Positions 37,294 to 47,348 are shown, numbered from the stretch's first letter. The stretch is 64,000 nucleotides of DNA from Microbacterium ureisolvens (GCF_019511645.1 NZ_JAEUAX010000001.1:124001-188000); one strand, 5' to 3'. Translations and numbers: made by a program. Notes: generated by a model from the sequence alone, not told the origin.

Positions 37294-38346
37294 ATGTCGC
37301 GTGTCGTGAAGCTGGCCGTCATCCCGGGTGACGGCATCGGTCCGGAGGTCATCGCCGAAGCGGAGAAGGTGCTCGACGCCGCGACCGCGGGCAGCAGCAT
37401 CCGTTTCGAGAAGACGCGCTACGCGCTCGGCGCCGGTCGCTTCCTCGAGACCGGCGACACGCTCACGGACGACGACCTCGACGCGATCAAGGATCACGAC
37501 GCGATCCTGCTGGGCGCGGTCGGGGGAGTGCCGGGCGACCCGCGGCTGAAGAACGCGAACATCGAGCGCGGACTGCTGCTGAAGCTGCGCTTCGAGCTCG
37601 ACCACTACGTCAACCTGCGTCCGTCGAAGCTGTACCCGGGAGTTCCCGGGCCCCTGGCCGATCCCGGCGACATCGACTTCGTCGTCGTGCGCGAGGGCAC
37701 CGAGGGCCCCTATGTCGGCAACGGCGGCTCGATCCGCACCGGCACGCCGCACGAGGTCGCGAACGAGACCTCGGTGAACACCGCCTTCGGCGTGGAGCGC
37801 GTCGTGCGCTACGCGTTCGACCTGGCCGAGCGCCGCCGCAAGAAGCTGACGCTCGTGCACAAGACCAACGTGCTCGTCCACGCCGGCGGCATCTGGAAGC
37901 GCCTCGTGGACGAGGTGGCGCGGGAGCACCCGGACGTGACCGTAGACTATGTGCACGTCGACGCGGCCACCATCTACCTGGTCACGAACCCTGGTCGTTT
38001 CGACGTGATCGTCACCGACAACCTCTTCGGCGACATCCTCACCGACCTGGCCGGCGCCGTCACCGGTGGCATCGGCCTCGCCGCCTCGGGCAACATCAAC
38101 CCCGACGGCGCGTTCCCCTCGATGTTCGAGCCCGTGCACGGATCGGCGCCCGACATCGCAGGACAGCAGAAGGCCGATCCCACGGCCGCGATCCTCTCCG
38201 TCTCACTGCTGCTCGATCACCTCGGGCTCACCGACGAGGCACAGCGCGTCACCACGGCTGTCGAGGAAGACATCGCGACCCGCAGCACTGCCACCCGTTC
38301 CACCGCGCAGATCGGCGACGCCATCGCCGCCCGACTCCAGGCGTAA
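37294..38346 (+). CDS. leuB: 3-isopropylmalate dehydrogenase
   Basis: Predicted 350-residue NAD-dependent enzyme of leucine synthesis. N-terminal [12 protein letters not shown], the substrate-binding region with [25 protein letters not shown], and the metal-binding [32 protein letters not shown] segment are typical; the [20 protein letters not shown] block closes the cofactor site. It is separated by 60 bases from ilvE. Together with leuCD at 56-58 kb it supplies most of the leucine pathway; leuA is not in the window. Confidence 0.95.
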   Translation: MSRVVKLAVIPGDGIGPEVIAEAEKVLDAATAGSSIRFEKTRYALGAGRFLETGDTLTDDDLDAIKDHDAILLGAVGGVPGDPRLKNANIERGLLLKLRFELDHYVNLRPSKLYPGVPGPLADPGDIDFVVVREGTEGPYVGNGGSIRTGTPHEVANETSVNTAFGVERVVRYAFDLAERRRKKLTLVHKTNVLVHAGGIWKRLVDEVAREHPDVTVDYVHVDAATIYLVTNPGRFDVIVTDNLFGDILTDLAGAVTGGIGLAASGNINPDGAFPSMFEPVHGSAPDIAGQQKADPTAAILSVSLLLDHLGLTDEAQRVTTAVEEDIATRSTATRSTAQIGDAIAARLQA

Positions 38347-38406
38347 CCTGGATCCCGCAAGCGCCTCCACCCTCGCGGATCCGTCCGCACGAAAGCACAG
38401 GCCGTC

Positions 38407-39513
38407 ATGACCCTCATCGATTCCGACCCCGACACCGGACTCGCGCCGCTCGAGTTCACCGTCAACCGCAACCTGCAGGCGAAGACCACGCAGCAGCGCG
38501 AGGAGATCCTCGCGAACCCCGGCTTCGGCACCAGCTTCACCGATCACATGGTCGACATCTGCTGGTCGGTCGGCGGGGGCTGGCACCGCCCGCGCGTCCA
38601 GCCGTACGGTCCGCTGTCGCTCGACCCCGCCGCAGCGGTCCTGCACTACGGTCAGGAGATCTTCGAGGGCATCAAGGCATATCGGCACGCGGACGGCTCG
38701 ATCCACACCTTCCGCCCCGACCAGAACGGCCGGCGCCTGCAGCGCTCGGCGCGTCGTCTGGCGCTGCCCGAGCTGCCCGTCTCGTACTTCATCCAGTCGC
38801 TGCGCGAGCTCATCGCCGTCGACGGCGCCTGGGTGCCGTCGGGCGACGATCAGAGCCTGTACCTGCGTCCGTTCATGTTCGCCAAAGAGGCGTTCCTCGG
38901 CGTGCGCCCCGCGCACAAGGTGGGCTACTACGTCATCGCCTCGCCCGCGGGCGCCTACTTCAAGGGCGGCGTGCAGCCGGTGTCGATCTGGCTCAGCGAG
39001 GACTACGCGCGCGCCGGCAAGGGCGGTACGGGTGCGGCCAAGACCGGCGGCAACTACGCCGCGAGCCTGCTGCCGCAGTCCGAGGCCTACGAGAACGAGT
39101 GCGACCAGGTCGTGTTCCTCGACCAGGACCGCAACGTCGAGGAGCTCGGCGGCATGAACGTCGTGTTCGTCTACAAGGACGGCACCCTCGTGACGCCGCA
39201 GTCCGACTCGATCCTCGAGGGCATCACGCGCGACTCGATCCTTCAGCTCGCGGCCGATCGCGGCCACAAGGTCGAGGGTCGTGCCGTCTCGTTCGACGAG
39301 TGGCGTCAGGGCGTCGCCTCCGGCGACATCGTCGAGGTGTTCGCGTGCGGCACGGCCGCGGTGGTCACCCCGATCGGGGTGCTCAAGGGCAAGGACTTCC
39401 TCGACGAGCAGCCCACCGGTTCGCTCGCGCTGTCGCTGCGCGAAGAGCTCACCGACATCCAGTACGGCCGCCGGGAGGACAAGCACGGCTGGCTCGTGCG
39501 CCTCGACGCCTGA
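38407..39513 (+). CDS. ilvE: Branched-chain amino acid aminotransferase
   Basis: Predicted 368-residue PLP fold-type IV aminotransferase that makes Leu, Ile and Val from their keto acids. The PLP lysine is Lys212 in GAAKTGGNYAAS; HYGQEIFEGIKAYRHADG near the N terminus and GTAAVVTPIG near the C terminus are family markers. It ends in a 15-bp terminator hairpin. Confidence 0.95.
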   Translation: MTLIDSDPDTGLAPLEFTVNRNLQAKTTQQREEILANPGFGTSFTDHMVDICWSVGGGWHRPRVQPYGPLSLDPAAAVLHYGQEIFEGIKAYRHADGSIHTFRPDQNGRRLQRSARRLALPELPVSYFIQSLRELIAVDGAWVPSGDDQSLYLRPFMFAKEAFLGVRPAHKVGYYVIASPAGAYFKGGVQPVSIWLSEDYARAGKGGTGAAKTGGNYAASLLPQSEAYENECDQVVFLDQDRNVEELGGMNVVFVYKDGTLVTPQSDSILEGITRDSILQLAADRGHKVEGRAVSFDEWRQGVASGDIVEVFACGTAAVVTPIGVLKGKDFLDEQPTGSLALSLREELTDIQYGRREDKHGWLVRLDA

Positions 39514-39535
39514 GCGGCGACCACGCCGGGGTTCT

Positions 39536-39569
39536 GGAGCGGACGGATGCTGCGGCATCCGTCCGCTCC
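39536..39569 (+). terminator. Terminator of leuB-ilvE
   Basis: A 15-bp perfect stem joins 39536-39550 and 39555-39569 around a four-base loop. The loop side is the GGATGC/GCATCC sequence that recurs all over the window. Confidence 0.75.
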
Positions 39570-39615
39570 GTCCTTCGCGGCAAGCGTGCCCGCGGTCGGC
39601 GTCGGTGCTTCTCGC

Positions 39616-39621
39616 TAGGCT
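39616..39621 (+). promoter_or_regulatory. -10 box of the FAH-family gene, leaderless
   Basis: TAGGCT is followed by six bases and the GTG at 39628, with no ribosome binding site. Confidence 0.65.
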
Positions 39622-39627
39622 GAGCGG

Positions 39628-40395
39628 GTGAGGATCGCGCGCTTCAGTCACAACGACGCCATCAGATTCGGGATCGTCGATGAGGGCGAGCTCGTCGTCC
39701 TCGCGGGCGACCCGATGTTCGCCGGCTACGAGACCACGGGGGAGCGCGTGCCGCTCGCCGACGTCGCACTGCTGGCGCCCGTGATCCCGCGCTCGAAGAT
39801 CGTGGCGGTCGGCCGCAACTACCGCGACCACGCGGCGGAGATGGGCAACGACGTGCCCTCGGCGCCGATGCTCTTCTTCAAGCCCAACACGTCGGTGATC
39901 GGGCCCGGCGATGCCGTGGTGCTGCCGAAGGGATCCGAGTTCATCAGCTTCGAGGGCGAGCTCGCGGCGGTCATCGGACGCATCGCGAAGAACGTCCCTG
40001 CCGAGAACGCGCTCGACTACGTCTTCGGCTACACGATCGCGAACGATCTCACGGCGCGCGACTGGCAGCGCTCCGACGGTCAGTGGGCGCGCGCCAAGGG
40101 CTTCGACACGTCGTGCCCCCTGGGTCCCGCGATCGAGACCGAGTTCGACGTGAACGGCCCTGCCATCATCACGACGCGGCTCAACGGCGAGGTCCGCCAG
40201 CAGGGCCCGATCAGCGACATGATCTTCTCCCTTGCGGATGTCATCGCCTTCGCGTCGGCCGCCTTCACGCTGCTCCCGGGCGACGTGATCCTGACGGGCA
40301 CCCCCGCAGGGGTCGGCCAGATCAGCGCGGGCGACACCGTCGAGGTCGAGATCACCGGGCTCGGGACGCTCCGCAATCCCGCCCGAGATGCCTGA
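39628..40395 (+). CDS. Fumarylacetoacetate hydrolase-family protein
   Basis: Predicted 255-residue FAH-family hydrolase/isomerase. Typical blocks are [27 protein letters not shown] with the metal-binding Glu pair, DLTARDWQR, and [18 protein letters not shown]. Members hydrolyse or isomerise acylpyruvates and 2-keto-diacids; the substrate cannot be read from sequence. In actinobacteria it often sits beside gltX. Overlaps an MFS transporter gene by eight bases. Confidence 0.9.
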   Translation: MRIARFSHNDAIRFGIVDEGELVVLAGDPMFAGYETTGERVPLADVALLAPVIPRSKIVAVGRNYRDHAAEMGNDVPSAPMLFFKPNTSVIGPGDAVVLPKGSEFISFEGELAAVIGRIAKNVPAENALDYVFGYTIANDLTARDWQRSDGQWARAKGFDTSCPLGPAIETEFDVNGPAIITTRLNGEVRQQGPISDMIFSLADVIAFASAAFTLLPGDVILTGTPAGVGQISAGDTVEVEITGLGTLRNPARDA

Positions 40396-41689
40396 CACCG
40401 GATCGGAATCGGGGGTCGACCTCGCGCCGACCGCCGACGAGGTCGCCCGCGTCCAGCGACGCACCGTATGGGTGCTCTCGGGCGGACAGGTGCTCGGTGG
40501 CCTGGCATTCGGTGCGACGCTGTCGCTGGGCGCCGTGCTCGCCGCGGAGCTGTCGGGTGAGGACGCGTTCTCGGGTCTGGCGGCCGCGGCCGTCACGTTC
40601 GGCACGGCGATCACCGCGGTGCCGCTCGCGGCCATCGCTCGCCGCCGGGGCCGCCGCCTGTCGCTCACCACGGGTATGGCCGTCGCCCTCATCGGAGTCG
40701 GCCTGGTCGTCTTCGCCGTGGCTCTGCGGTCCTTTCCGGTGCTGCTCGCCGGGTTCCTCATCATCGGCTCAGGGCAGGCCGCGAATCTGCAATCCCGCTT
40801 CGCCGCGGCCGATCTCGCCACGGATGCCTCGCGCGGGCGCGATCTGTCGATCGTCGTGTGGGCGACCACCGTGGGCGCGGTCCTCGGCCCCAACCTCACC
40901 GGCCCCGGCGAGGTGCTCGGCGGGGCGATCGGGATGCCGCCGCTGACGGGGGCGTATCTGTTCACGATCGTCGCGCAGGGGCTCGCCATCGTCCTCTATC
41001 TGGTCGCGATGCGACCGGATCCGCTGCTGCTCGCGCAGCGCGTGGTCGCCTCCGCCAAGGCGGGAAGCCGCGCCATCGCGAAGGCCGACAGACCGGTGGC
41101 CGCACGCTACGCGATCTTCGCGGTGGCCGCCGCCCACGGCACGATGGTCTCGGTCATGGCGATGACCCCCGTGCACCTGGCCCATCTGACGCACGAGGCG
41201 TCGGAGGCGGCGACGCTGTCGATCATCGGGCTCACGATCAGTCTGCACATCGCCGGCATGTACGTGCTGTCGCCGATCTTCGGCATCCTCGCCGACAAGG
41301 TGGGGAGGGTCCCCACCATCCTCATCGGACAGGCGCTGCTGGCCGCGGCACTGCTCACGGCGTCGTTCGGCCAGGCGGCGACCACGGCGGTGACGGTCGC
41401 CCTCGTGCTCCTCGGCCTCGGCTGGAGCGCCACGACAGTCGCCGGCTCCACGCTGCTCACCGAGTCGTCATCGGAGGAGCTGCGCACGAGGCGGCAGGGC
41501 ATCAGCGACTTCACGATGAGCATCGTCGGCGGAGTCGGCGCGATCGTCGCCGGCGCGCTGCTCGGCTGGATCGGCTACGGCGGGCTCGCGCTCGTCGTCC
41601 TGGTGCTCGTCGCCGCGTCGGTGCTGCTCTCGCCGCTCGGCTGGCGAGCATCGGCTGCACGGACGCCGGAAGCCGCACCGGGCGCCTGA
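40388..41689 (+). CDS. MFS transporter (12 helices)
   Basis: Predicted 433-residue major facilitator with about twelve membrane helices. Segments such as [47 protein letters not shown] and [16 protein letters not shown] (motif A-like) are visible. It starts within the FAH gene, so both share a leaderless transcript. Substrate unknown; coupling to an FAH hydrolase hints at an organic acid but this is weak. Confidence 0.88.
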   Translation: MPDTGSESGVDLAPTADEVARVQRRTVWVLSGGQVLGGLAFGATLSLGAVLAAELSGEDAFSGLAAAAVTFGTAITAVPLAAIARRRGRRLSLTTGMAVALIGVGLVVFAVALRSFPVLLAGFLIIGSGQAANLQSRFAAADLATDASRGRDLSIVVWATTVGAVLGPNLTGPGEVLGGAIGMPPLTGAYLFTIVAQGLAIVLYLVAMRPDPLLLAQRVVASAKAGSRAIAKADRPVAARYAIFAVAAAHGTMVSVMAMTPVHLAHLTHEASEAATLSIIGLTISLHIAGMYVLSPIFGILADKVGRVPTILIGQALLAAALLTASFGQAATTAVTVALVLLGLGWSATTVAGSTLLTESSSEELRTRRQGISDFTMSIVGGVGAIVAGALLGWIGYGGLALVVLVLVAASVLLSPLGWRASAARTPEAAPGA

Positions 41690-41706
41690 CCGCCGAGCGC
41701 GTGTCG

Positions 41707-42774
41707 TCAGCGACCCAGAGCTGCGAGCGCGAGGTCGACGTCGTCGTGGTCGTTGAACACGTGGAACGCCACGCGTGCACGGCCTGATCGACCGGACGCG
41801 GTGATCCCGGCGCTCATGAGACGAGTGAGATCGCGCCCGTCCGGGTCCTCCCAGGTGACTATCGCCGACGCGCGCTCGGGCGGAGCGAGGCCGAGCCCTG
41901 CGCGAAACGCACCGGCGAGTCCTGTCGCGTGCTCGTGGAGGTCGGCGGCGTCCAGCGAGGCGAACAGCTCCAGCGCGGGCGCCGCGCCGATGAAGGCCTG
42001 CCATGCGGGCGACACATCGAAGCGACGGGCGTCGGGTGCGAGCTCGACCTCCCCGCCGTAGCACGACGACCACGGGTCGTCGCCCGCGTACCAGCCGGCG
42101 TTGAGTGGCGTCATGCGCGCACCCAACCGGTCCGACACGGTCAGGAACGACACGCCCCGCGGCGCGCACAGCCACTTGTACGCGTGGCATACGACCGCAT
42201 CGAAGACGGATGCCTCGACCCGCAGCCATCCGACGGCCTGGGTCGCGTCGCACAGCGTGAGCGCGTTCTGCGCGGCCGCGGCGGCAGCGATGGCGGCGGC
42301 ATGGGCCACCTCGCCGGTCGCGGACTGCACGACCGAGAAGGCCACGAGGGCCGTGGTCGGACGCACGTGCGCGGCCAGCTCGGCCAGCGGTGCCGCACGC
42401 ACGACGAGCCCGCGGCCGGAATGGATGAACGGCAGCACGAGGGAGGAGAACTCGCCCTCGGGCACGAGCACCTCGGCGCCGTGCGGGAGAGCGGTGGCCA
42501 CCGTCGCGGCCGCGACCGAGGTCTGCGAGCCGATCGCGACGCGCTCGGCACCGACTCCGACGAGCGAGGCGAACAGCGCCCGAGAGCGCTCGACCGCGGC
42601 ACTGTACGCGGCGAGGTCCGGGCGCCCGGATGCGCAGGCGTCGAGGTCGGCCCACACGGCGCGCTGCGTCGCGCGGCTCGGCAGACCCACTGTGCACGCG
42701 GCGAGATAGTCGCGGCCGCCCGCGAACTCGCGCCGGGCGGCTTCGAGAGCGGGGGGAGGGGCGATCGCGGGCAT
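41707..42774 (-). CDS. Class V aminotransferase-like PLP enzyme
   Basis: Predicted 355-residue PLP-dependent enzyme of the class V aminotransferase / isopenicillin N epimerase / kynureninase-like group. The PLP lysine is in CHAYKWLCAPRG, preceded by the cofactor-binding CDATQAVGWL block. A CACTCT box six bases before ATG 42774 may be its -10 element. It is divergent from a LysR regulator, which probably controls it. Reaction unknown. Confidence 0.85.
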   Translation of the reverse strand: MPAIAPPPALEAARREFAGGRDYLAACTVGLPSRATQRAVWADLDACASGRPDLAAYSAAVERSRALFASLVGVGAERVAIGSQTSVAAATVATALPHGAEVLVPEGEFSSLVLPFIHSGRGLVVRAAPLAELAAHVRPTTALVAFSVVQSATGEVAHAAAIAAAAAAQNALTLCDATQAVGWLRVEASVFDAVVCHAYKWLCAPRGVSFLTVSDRLGARMTPLNAGWYAGDDPWSSCYGGEVELAPDARRFDVSPAWQAFIGAAPALELFASLDAADLHEHATGLAGAFRAGLGLAPPERASAIVTWEDPDGRDLTRLMSAGITASGRSGRARVAFHVFNDHDDVDLALAALGR

Positions 42775-42831
42775 ACGTCCAGAGTGGACGGAGACTATTG
42801 CCTGCGTCTACGACTGGTGTTTCATGCAAGA

Positions 42832-42850
42832 CATAACAGACGCTTATGAT
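42832..42850. promoter_or_regulatory. LysR-type box and -10 of the LysR gene
   Basis: CATAA (42832-42836) and TTATG (42844-42848) form a 5-bp inverted repeat with seven-base spacer, matching the T-N11-A architecture of LysR boxes. TATGAT (42845-42850) overlaps it and is followed by six bases and ATG 42857, so autoregulation of a leaderless gene is likely. Confidence 0.6.
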
Positions 42851-42856
42851 TCACGC

Positions 42857-43828
42857 ATGACCGACGCGTGGGACGACGATCCGGGCTTCGACGCGCGAGA
42901 GCTCCGCGTCGTGAAGGCGATCGCCGATGAGGGCTCCATCACGGGCGCCGCCCTCGCCCTGGGCTACAGTCAGCCCGCGGTGAGCCAGCAGCTCAAGCGG
43001 CTCGAGCAGCGTCTCGGCGTGGCGATCGTCGAACGCGTCGGCCGCAGCGTCCGCCTCACCGACGCGGGCCGCATCCTCGCCCGCCACGCCCCGGCGGTGA
43101 CGACGGCGTTGGATGCTGCCGCCGGCGAGCTCGCCGAACTCCGCGGCCTGCGCTCCGCACGGGTGCGGCTCGTCGGGTTCCCCTCCGCCTCGCCGACGAT
43201 CGTGCCGCGCCTTCTCGCGGACCTCGCGCAGCGGCATCCAGGTATCTCCCTCACGTACGTGGAGGCCGAACCGCCCGAGGCCGTCGAGGCCGTCCGCGAG
43301 GACCGCACCGACATCGCCCTCACTTTCAGCTACCCGGGCGACCGCGACGACCCGCACGGTTCGAGCGCCCGCGGACTCACGGTGCACACCGTCGGCTCCG
43401 ACGAGCTGCTCGCGGTGCTTCCCGCCGAGCATCAGGCGGCGACCGCGGAGGTCCTCGACGTCGCGACCCTCGCGGACGACGACTGGATCGCCGGCTGTCC
43501 GCGCTGCCGTGGCCATCTGCTCGAGCTGTGCGGGCGCGCCGGGTTCGCCCCGCGCATCGCGTTCGAGACCGACAACTTCGTCGCGGTCGAAGGTCTCGTC
43601 GCGCAGGGGATCGGCGTCGCGACGCTGCCGCGGATGGCGGTCGAGTCCTTCCCGCAGCTGCCCGGGGTGGCCGTCGTGCCGTTGCCGGCGGGCGAGCAGC
43701 GTCGTATCCACACCGTCACGGCGCGCGGGGCCGACCGCGTGCCGGCCGTGCGGGCGACGCTCGACGCCCTTGCGAGGCTCGTCGCAGCGCCCGCCGACGA
43801 GCCCGGCGCCCCACCAGCCCGCAATTAG
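42857..43828 (+). CDS. LysR-family transcriptional regulator
   Basis: Predicted 323-residue LysR regulator. The N-terminal helix-turn-helix ([20 protein letters not shown], then [21 protein letters not shown]) covers about residues 10-70; the effector-binding domain follows. ATG 42857 is chosen from the -10 box six bases upstream rather than the ATG at 42824. Divergent from the class V aminotransferase, its probable target. Its stop overlaps the -10 box of gltX. Confidence 0.92.
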   Translation: MTDAWDDDPGFDARELRVVKAIADEGSITGAALALGYSQPAVSQQLKRLEQRLGVAIVERVGRSVRLTDAGRILARHAPAVTTALDAAAGELAELRGLRSARVRLVGFPSASPTIVPRLLADLAQRHPGISLTYVEAEPPEAVEAVREDRTDIALTFSYPGDRDDPHGSSARGLTVHTVGSDELLAVLPAEHQAATAEVLDVATLADDDWIAGCPRCRGHLLELCGRAGFAPRIAFETDNFVAVEGLVAQGIGVATLPRMAVESFPQLPGVAVVPLPAGEQRRIHTVTARGADRVPAVRATLDALARLVAAPADEPGAPPARN

Positions 43829-43839
43829 ACTTGCAGGCG

Positions 43840-45369
43840 ATGTCTTCTTCGCCTGATCCCCGCACCACGACCGCCACCGGCGCCGACGTCCGCGTCCGGT
43901 TCTGCCCTTCGCCGACCGGTCTTCCGCACGTCGGACTCATCCGCACGGTGCTGTTCAACTGGGCGTATGCCCGTCATACGGGCGGCAGGCTCGTGTTCCG
44001 CATCGAAGACACCGATGCGGCACGCGACAGCGAGGAGAGCTACCACCAGCTTCTCGATGCCCTGCGATGGCTGAAGATCGACTGGGACGAAGGCGTCGAG
44101 GTCGGCGGCCCGCACGGGCCGTACCGTCAGTCGCAGCGCCACTCCATCTACCGCGAGGTGCTCGACAAGCTGGTCGCCTCCGGCGCCGTCTACGAGAGCT
44201 ACTCGACGCCCGAAGAGATCGACGCCCGCAACGAGGCGAACGGGCGGGCGAAGCAGCTCGGCTACGACAACTTCGACCGCGACCTCACCGACGAGCAGAA
44301 GGCGGCGTTCCGCGCAGAGGGCCGCGAACCCGCGTGGCGTCTGCGGGTGCCGGACGAGGACCTCACCTACGTCGATCTGATCCGAGGCGAGGTGACGTTC
44401 CCTGCGGGCTCGTTCCCCGACTTCGTGCTGGTGCGCGCGGGCGGTGTGCCGCTGTACCCGTTCGTGAACCCGGTCGACGACGCCCTGATGGGCATCACCC
44501 ACGTCATCCGCGGCGAGGACCTCATGCCCTCGACCGCGCGCCAGCTCGCGCTGTACAGCGCGCTGGTGGATGCCGGGATCACGACGTTCATCCCGCGTTT
44601 CGGGCATATGCCGCTCGTGCTGGGCGAAGAGGGCAACAAGAAGCTCTCGAAGCGCGATCCCAAGGCCGATCTGTTCCTGCAGCGCGACAAGGGCTTCATC
44701 CACGAAGGCCTGCTCAACTACCTCGCCCTGCTCGGCTGGTCCATCGGACCCGACCGCGATGTGTTCTCGCTCGAGGAGCTCGTGGCCGCGTTCGACATCG
44801 TCGACGTCAACCCGAACCCGGCCCGTTTCGACCAGAAGAAAGCCGAGTCGATCAACGGCGACCACATCCGCATGCTGCAGCCCGGCGACTTCGCCGACCG
44901 CCTGGTGCCCTACCTGGCGGCGGCCGGTGTGGTCGACGAGAATCCCACCCCCGCGCAGCAGGCCATGCTCGTCGCCGCTGCACCGCTCGTGCAGGAACGC
45001 ATGCAGCTGCTGGGCGACGCGCCGGGGCTGCTCGGCTTCCTGTTCTCCGACACGGTCGCGTACCAGGACGACGCGCTCGCCTCGCTCCCTGCCAACGCGA
45101 ACGAGGTGCTGGTCGCCTCGGTCGGTGCGCTCGAATCGGTGCCCGCCAACGAGTTCACGGCCGCCGCCGTGCAGGACGCCCTCGCCGGCGCCCTCATCTC
45201 GCCGGTGGAGGAGGGCGGACTAGGTCTCAAGCCCCGCGTCGCATACGGCCCGCTGCGGGTCGCGCTGAGCGGCCGGCGTGTGTCGCCGCCGCTGTTCGAG
45301 TCGATGGAGCTGCTCGGCAAGTCCGAGTCGGTCCGCCGCCTCGGAGCACTGCTCGACGCGCGCGGGTGA
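43840..45369 (+). CDS. gltX: Glutamyl-tRNA synthetase
   Basis: Predicted 509-residue class I synthetase. The HIGH-type motif is [10 protein letters not shown] at about residues 23-32 and the KMSKS-type motif is KLSKRD near residue 268. RFCPSPTG and FRIEDTD are family hallmarks. ATG 43840 lies eight bases after a TAGACT box (43826-43831), so the mRNA has almost no leader. A tRNA-Gln gene follows at 69 bases. Actinobacteria usually lack glutaminyl-tRNA synthetase and use a non-discriminating GltX plus GatCAB, so this enzyme may charge that tRNA too. Confidence 0.96.
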   Translation: MSSSPDPRTTTATGADVRVRFCPSPTGLPHVGLIRTVLFNWAYARHTGGRLVFRIEDTDAARDSEESYHQLLDALRWLKIDWDEGVEVGGPHGPYRQSQRHSIYREVLDKLVASGAVYESYSTPEEIDARNEANGRAKQLGYDNFDRDLTDEQKAAFRAEGREPAWRLRVPDEDLTYVDLIRGEVTFPAGSFPDFVLVRAGGVPLYPFVNPVDDALMGITHVIRGEDLMPSTARQLALYSALVDAGITTFIPRFGHMPLVLGEEGNKKLSKRDPKADLFLQRDKGFIHEGLLNYLALLGWSIGPDRDVFSLEELVAAFDIVDVNPNPARFDQKKAESINGDHIRMLQPGDFADRLVPYLAAAGVVDENPTPAQQAMLVAAAPLVQERMQLLGDAPGLLGFLFSDTVAYQDDALASLPANANEVLVASVGALESVPANEFTAAAVQDALAGALISPVEEGGLGLKPRVAYGPLRVALSGRRVSPPLFESMELLGKSESVRRLGALLDARG

Positions 45370-45438
45370 CGGCTCAGTTTGGAGCAGGTGCCGGCGTCGC
45401 GTAGACTCTATCCTCGGCACGGCTTCGGCTGACAGCCT

Positions 45439-45510
45439 TGGGGTATGGTGTAATTGGCAACACGGCTGATTCTGGTTCAGTTGTTCTTGGTTCGAGTCCA
45501 GGTACCCCAG
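45439..45510 (+). tRNA. tRNA-Gln (anticodon CTG)
   Basis: A 72-base cloverleaf: acceptor arms TGGGGTA and TACCCCA, anticodon stem GCTGA/TCAGT with loop TTCTGGT giving anticodon CTG, and T-arm GGTTCGAGTCC. CCA is encoded at 45511-45513. A strong terminator follows. Confidence 0.95.
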
Positions 45511-45520
45511 CCAAACGAAG

Positions 45521-45545
45521 AAACCCCCGCTGAGCGGGGGTTTTT
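45521..45545 (+). terminator. Intrinsic terminator after tRNA-Gln
   Basis: AAACCCCCGC (45521-45530) pairs with GCGGGGGTTT (45534-45543) and runs into a T-tract; this is the most classical terminator in the window. It also faces the end of the phosphotransferase gene. Confidence 0.9.
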
Positions 45546-45567
45546 CGTTTTCCCGGCGGCGGATGCT

Positions 45568-46494
45568 TCAACCCGAAGCGTCCGCGATCACCGCGGTGGC
45601 GGCATCCCGTCCCAGCGCGAAGTATGCGGGGTTGTCGTCGCTGTGGGCCAGCAGCATGAGCACGACGGCGGCCGCCCAGGCGCGCGCCCGGACCCAGGTG
45701 TCGGCGTCGTACCGAGAGCCGGTCGCGGCGATGAACGCCTCGCGCCCCGTCGTGTCGAACGCGAGCCACGCGACGGCGAGGTCATAGGCGGGATCGCCCG
45801 CGGTGACGTCTCCGAAGTCGATGATTCCCTCGAGCGCGCCGGCGTGCGCGACGAGGTTGCCGGGATGCAGGTCGCCGTGGATCCAGACCGGCGGCCGAGT
45901 CCACTCCGCCGCGGACAGGCCGGCACGCCACACGTCCCGGATCACCGCGGCGGATGCTGCGTCCAGCGTCTTCGATTCGCGCAACGCTGTGAGGCGGTCG
46001 GTGACGGCCGCGTCGCGGGCGGCCAGCGGCACGCCGCGGAAGGGGTTGACGGGGTGATCGGCGGGGGCTGCGGTATGAAGCGCCCCCAGCGCGTCCGCGA
46101 GCGTCCCCGCCCATGCGGAGCGGGCCGCGAGGGGCACATCCAGGGCGCACTCGCCCTGGATCCACGGCACCACCGACCACCGCCAGGGGTATCCGGCCGC
46201 CGGGACTCCGGCGACGACGGGCGCGGGCACCCGCACGCCGACGTGCGCGAGTCGTTCGGCGATGCCGGGAAGCACCGACTGCTCGTGCAGAACGAGCGGA
46301 GCAGCGATGGCTCGGCGGGGGAGTCGGACGGCGTGCTCATCGCCCAGTCGCCACACCTCGCTGTCCCATCCCTCAGCGACCTTCTCGAGCGGGAGTCCGG
46401 CCGCGCCGGGGAGCGTCGCAGCCGCCTGCGCCGCGAGCAGATCGCGGATGAGGCGGGCGTCGATCGTGATCTCGGCGGGGGGCTTGTCGGGCAC
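45568..46494 (-). CDS. Aminoglycoside phosphotransferase-family kinase
   Basis: Predicted 308-residue kinase-like protein. The catalytic loop WIHGDLHPGN and metal-binding IIDFGDVTAGDPAYDLA are clear; the N-lobe reads GWDSEVWRLGDEHAVRLPRR. Such proteins phosphorylate antibiotics or small metabolites; resistance cannot be claimed. GTG 46494 is chosen because TATCTT is six bases upstream (leaderless) and the longer frame would cross the divergent promoter. Divergent from the fructose operon. Confidence 0.88.
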   Translation of the reverse strand: MPDKPPAEITIDARLIRDLLAAQAAATLPGAAGLPLEKVAEGWDSEVWRLGDEHAVRLPRRAIAAPLVLHEQSVLPGIAERLAHVGVRVPAPVVAGVPAAGYPWRWSVVPWIQGECALDVPLAARSAWAGTLADALGALHTAAPADHPVNPFRGVPLAARDAAVTDRLTALRESKTLDAASAAVIRDVWRAGLSAAEWTRPPVWIHGDLHPGNLVAHAGALEGIIDFGDVTAGDPAYDLAVAWLAFDTTGREAFIAATGSRYDADTWVRARAWAAAVVLMLLAHSDDNPAYFALGRDAATAVIADASG

Positions 46495-46500
46495 CGTCTG

Positions 46501-46506
46501 AAGATA
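46501..46506 (-). promoter_or_regulatory. -10 box of the phosphotransferase gene, leaderless
   Basis: On the minus strand TATCTT is followed by six bases and the GTG at 46494. Confidence 0.6.
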
Positions 46507-46509
46507 CCG

Positions 46510-46547
46510 TGTTGTGTTTATGTGGGAGTGTGTTGTATTGTGTGGGA
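46510..46547. promoter_or_regulatory. Direct repeats in the fructose operon promoter (DeoR-type operator)
   Basis: Two imperfect direct repeats of TGTTGTRTT...TGTGGGA lie at 46510-46527 and 46531-46547. DeoR-family regulators of sugar operons typically bind direct repeats of this size. The second repeat contains TATTGT (46536-46541), a plausible -10 box of the operon. The AT-richer sequence stands out from its surroundings. Confidence 0.6.
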
Positions 46548-46568
46548 ATCCAACGGAGGTTGTCGCAC

Positions 46569-47348
46569 ATGTACGCAACGGAGCGCCACGAGCAGATCGA
46601 GCTCATGCTGTCCGAGCACGGCCGGGTGAGCGTCGTCGAGCTCGCCGAGCGCTTCGACGTCACGACCGAGACCATCCGCCGCGACCTCGACCACCTCGAG
46701 TCTGCCGGTGCACTGCGCCGCGTTCACGGGGGAGCGGTGAGCCGCGAACGCGCCAGTACCCGCGAGACCTCGCTCGCCGAGCGCCTCGAACACCACGGCG
46801 GCGCCAAGACGGCCATCGGTCTTCGAGCCCTCGATGCCCTCGGCGCCGAATTCACGGGCTCCGTCTTCCTCGATGCCGGCACGACTACCGCGGCCGTCGC
46901 CTCGGCGCTGATTCCGCGGCTCTCGACCACGCGGATCGAGGTCGTCACCCACTCCCTGGCGCTCGGCAACTCGCTCGCGGGGGTTCCCGGCGCGTCACTC
47001 TCATTGGTCGGCGGTCGCGTACGCGGCCTGACCGCTGCGGCCGTCGGCGCCGACACGGTTCGCGCGATCGGCGCGCTGCGCCCCGATGTCGCCTTCATCG
47101 GCACCAACGGCGTCTCGGCGACGTTCGGTCTCAGCACCCCGGACCCCGACGAGGCCGCGGTCAAGCGGGCGATCGTCGAGTCGGCGCGGCGCGTGGTCGT
47201 CGTCGCCGACGCCGAGAAGCTCGGTGCCGAACTGCTCGTCGGCTTCGCGCCGCTCGCCGACATCGACGTGCTGGTGACGGATGCCGCACCCGACGAAGAA
47301 CTCGCCACCGCCCTGGCGGAGGCCGACGTGGAGGTCTGGCTCGCATGA
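46569..47348 (+). CDS. DeoR-family regulator of the fructose operon
   Basis: Predicted 259-residue DeoR/GlpR regulator. The N terminus MYATERHEQIELMLSEHGRVSVVELAERF and the helix-turn-helix VTTETIRRDLDHLE are family hallmarks; the C-terminal DeoRC domain senses a phosphosugar, probably fructose-1-phosphate. GGAGG at 46555-46559 precedes ATG 46569. Its stop overlaps fruK (ATGA). By position it is the fructose repressor (FruR type). Confidence 0.92.
   Translation: MYATERHEQIELMLSEHGRVSVVELAERFDVTTETIRRDLDHLESAGALRRVHGGAVSRERASTRETSLAERLEHHGGAKTAIGLRALDALGAEFTGSVFLDAGTTTAAVASALIPRLSTTRIEVVTHSLALGNSLAGVPGASLSLVGGRVRGLTAAAVGADTVRAIGALRPDVAFIGTNGVSATFGLSTPDPDEAAVKRAIVESARRVVVVADAEKLGAELLVGFAPLADIDVLVTDAAPDEELATALAEADVEVWLA

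Noticed and set aside
38203..40989. 928-codon minus-strand frame opposite ilvE and FAH genes
   Set aside because: Shadow frame crossing several terminators and genes of the other strand.
45568..46494. Antibiotic resistance gene
   Set aside because: The phosphotransferase fold includes many metabolic kinases; nothing in the sequence shows an antibiotic substrate.
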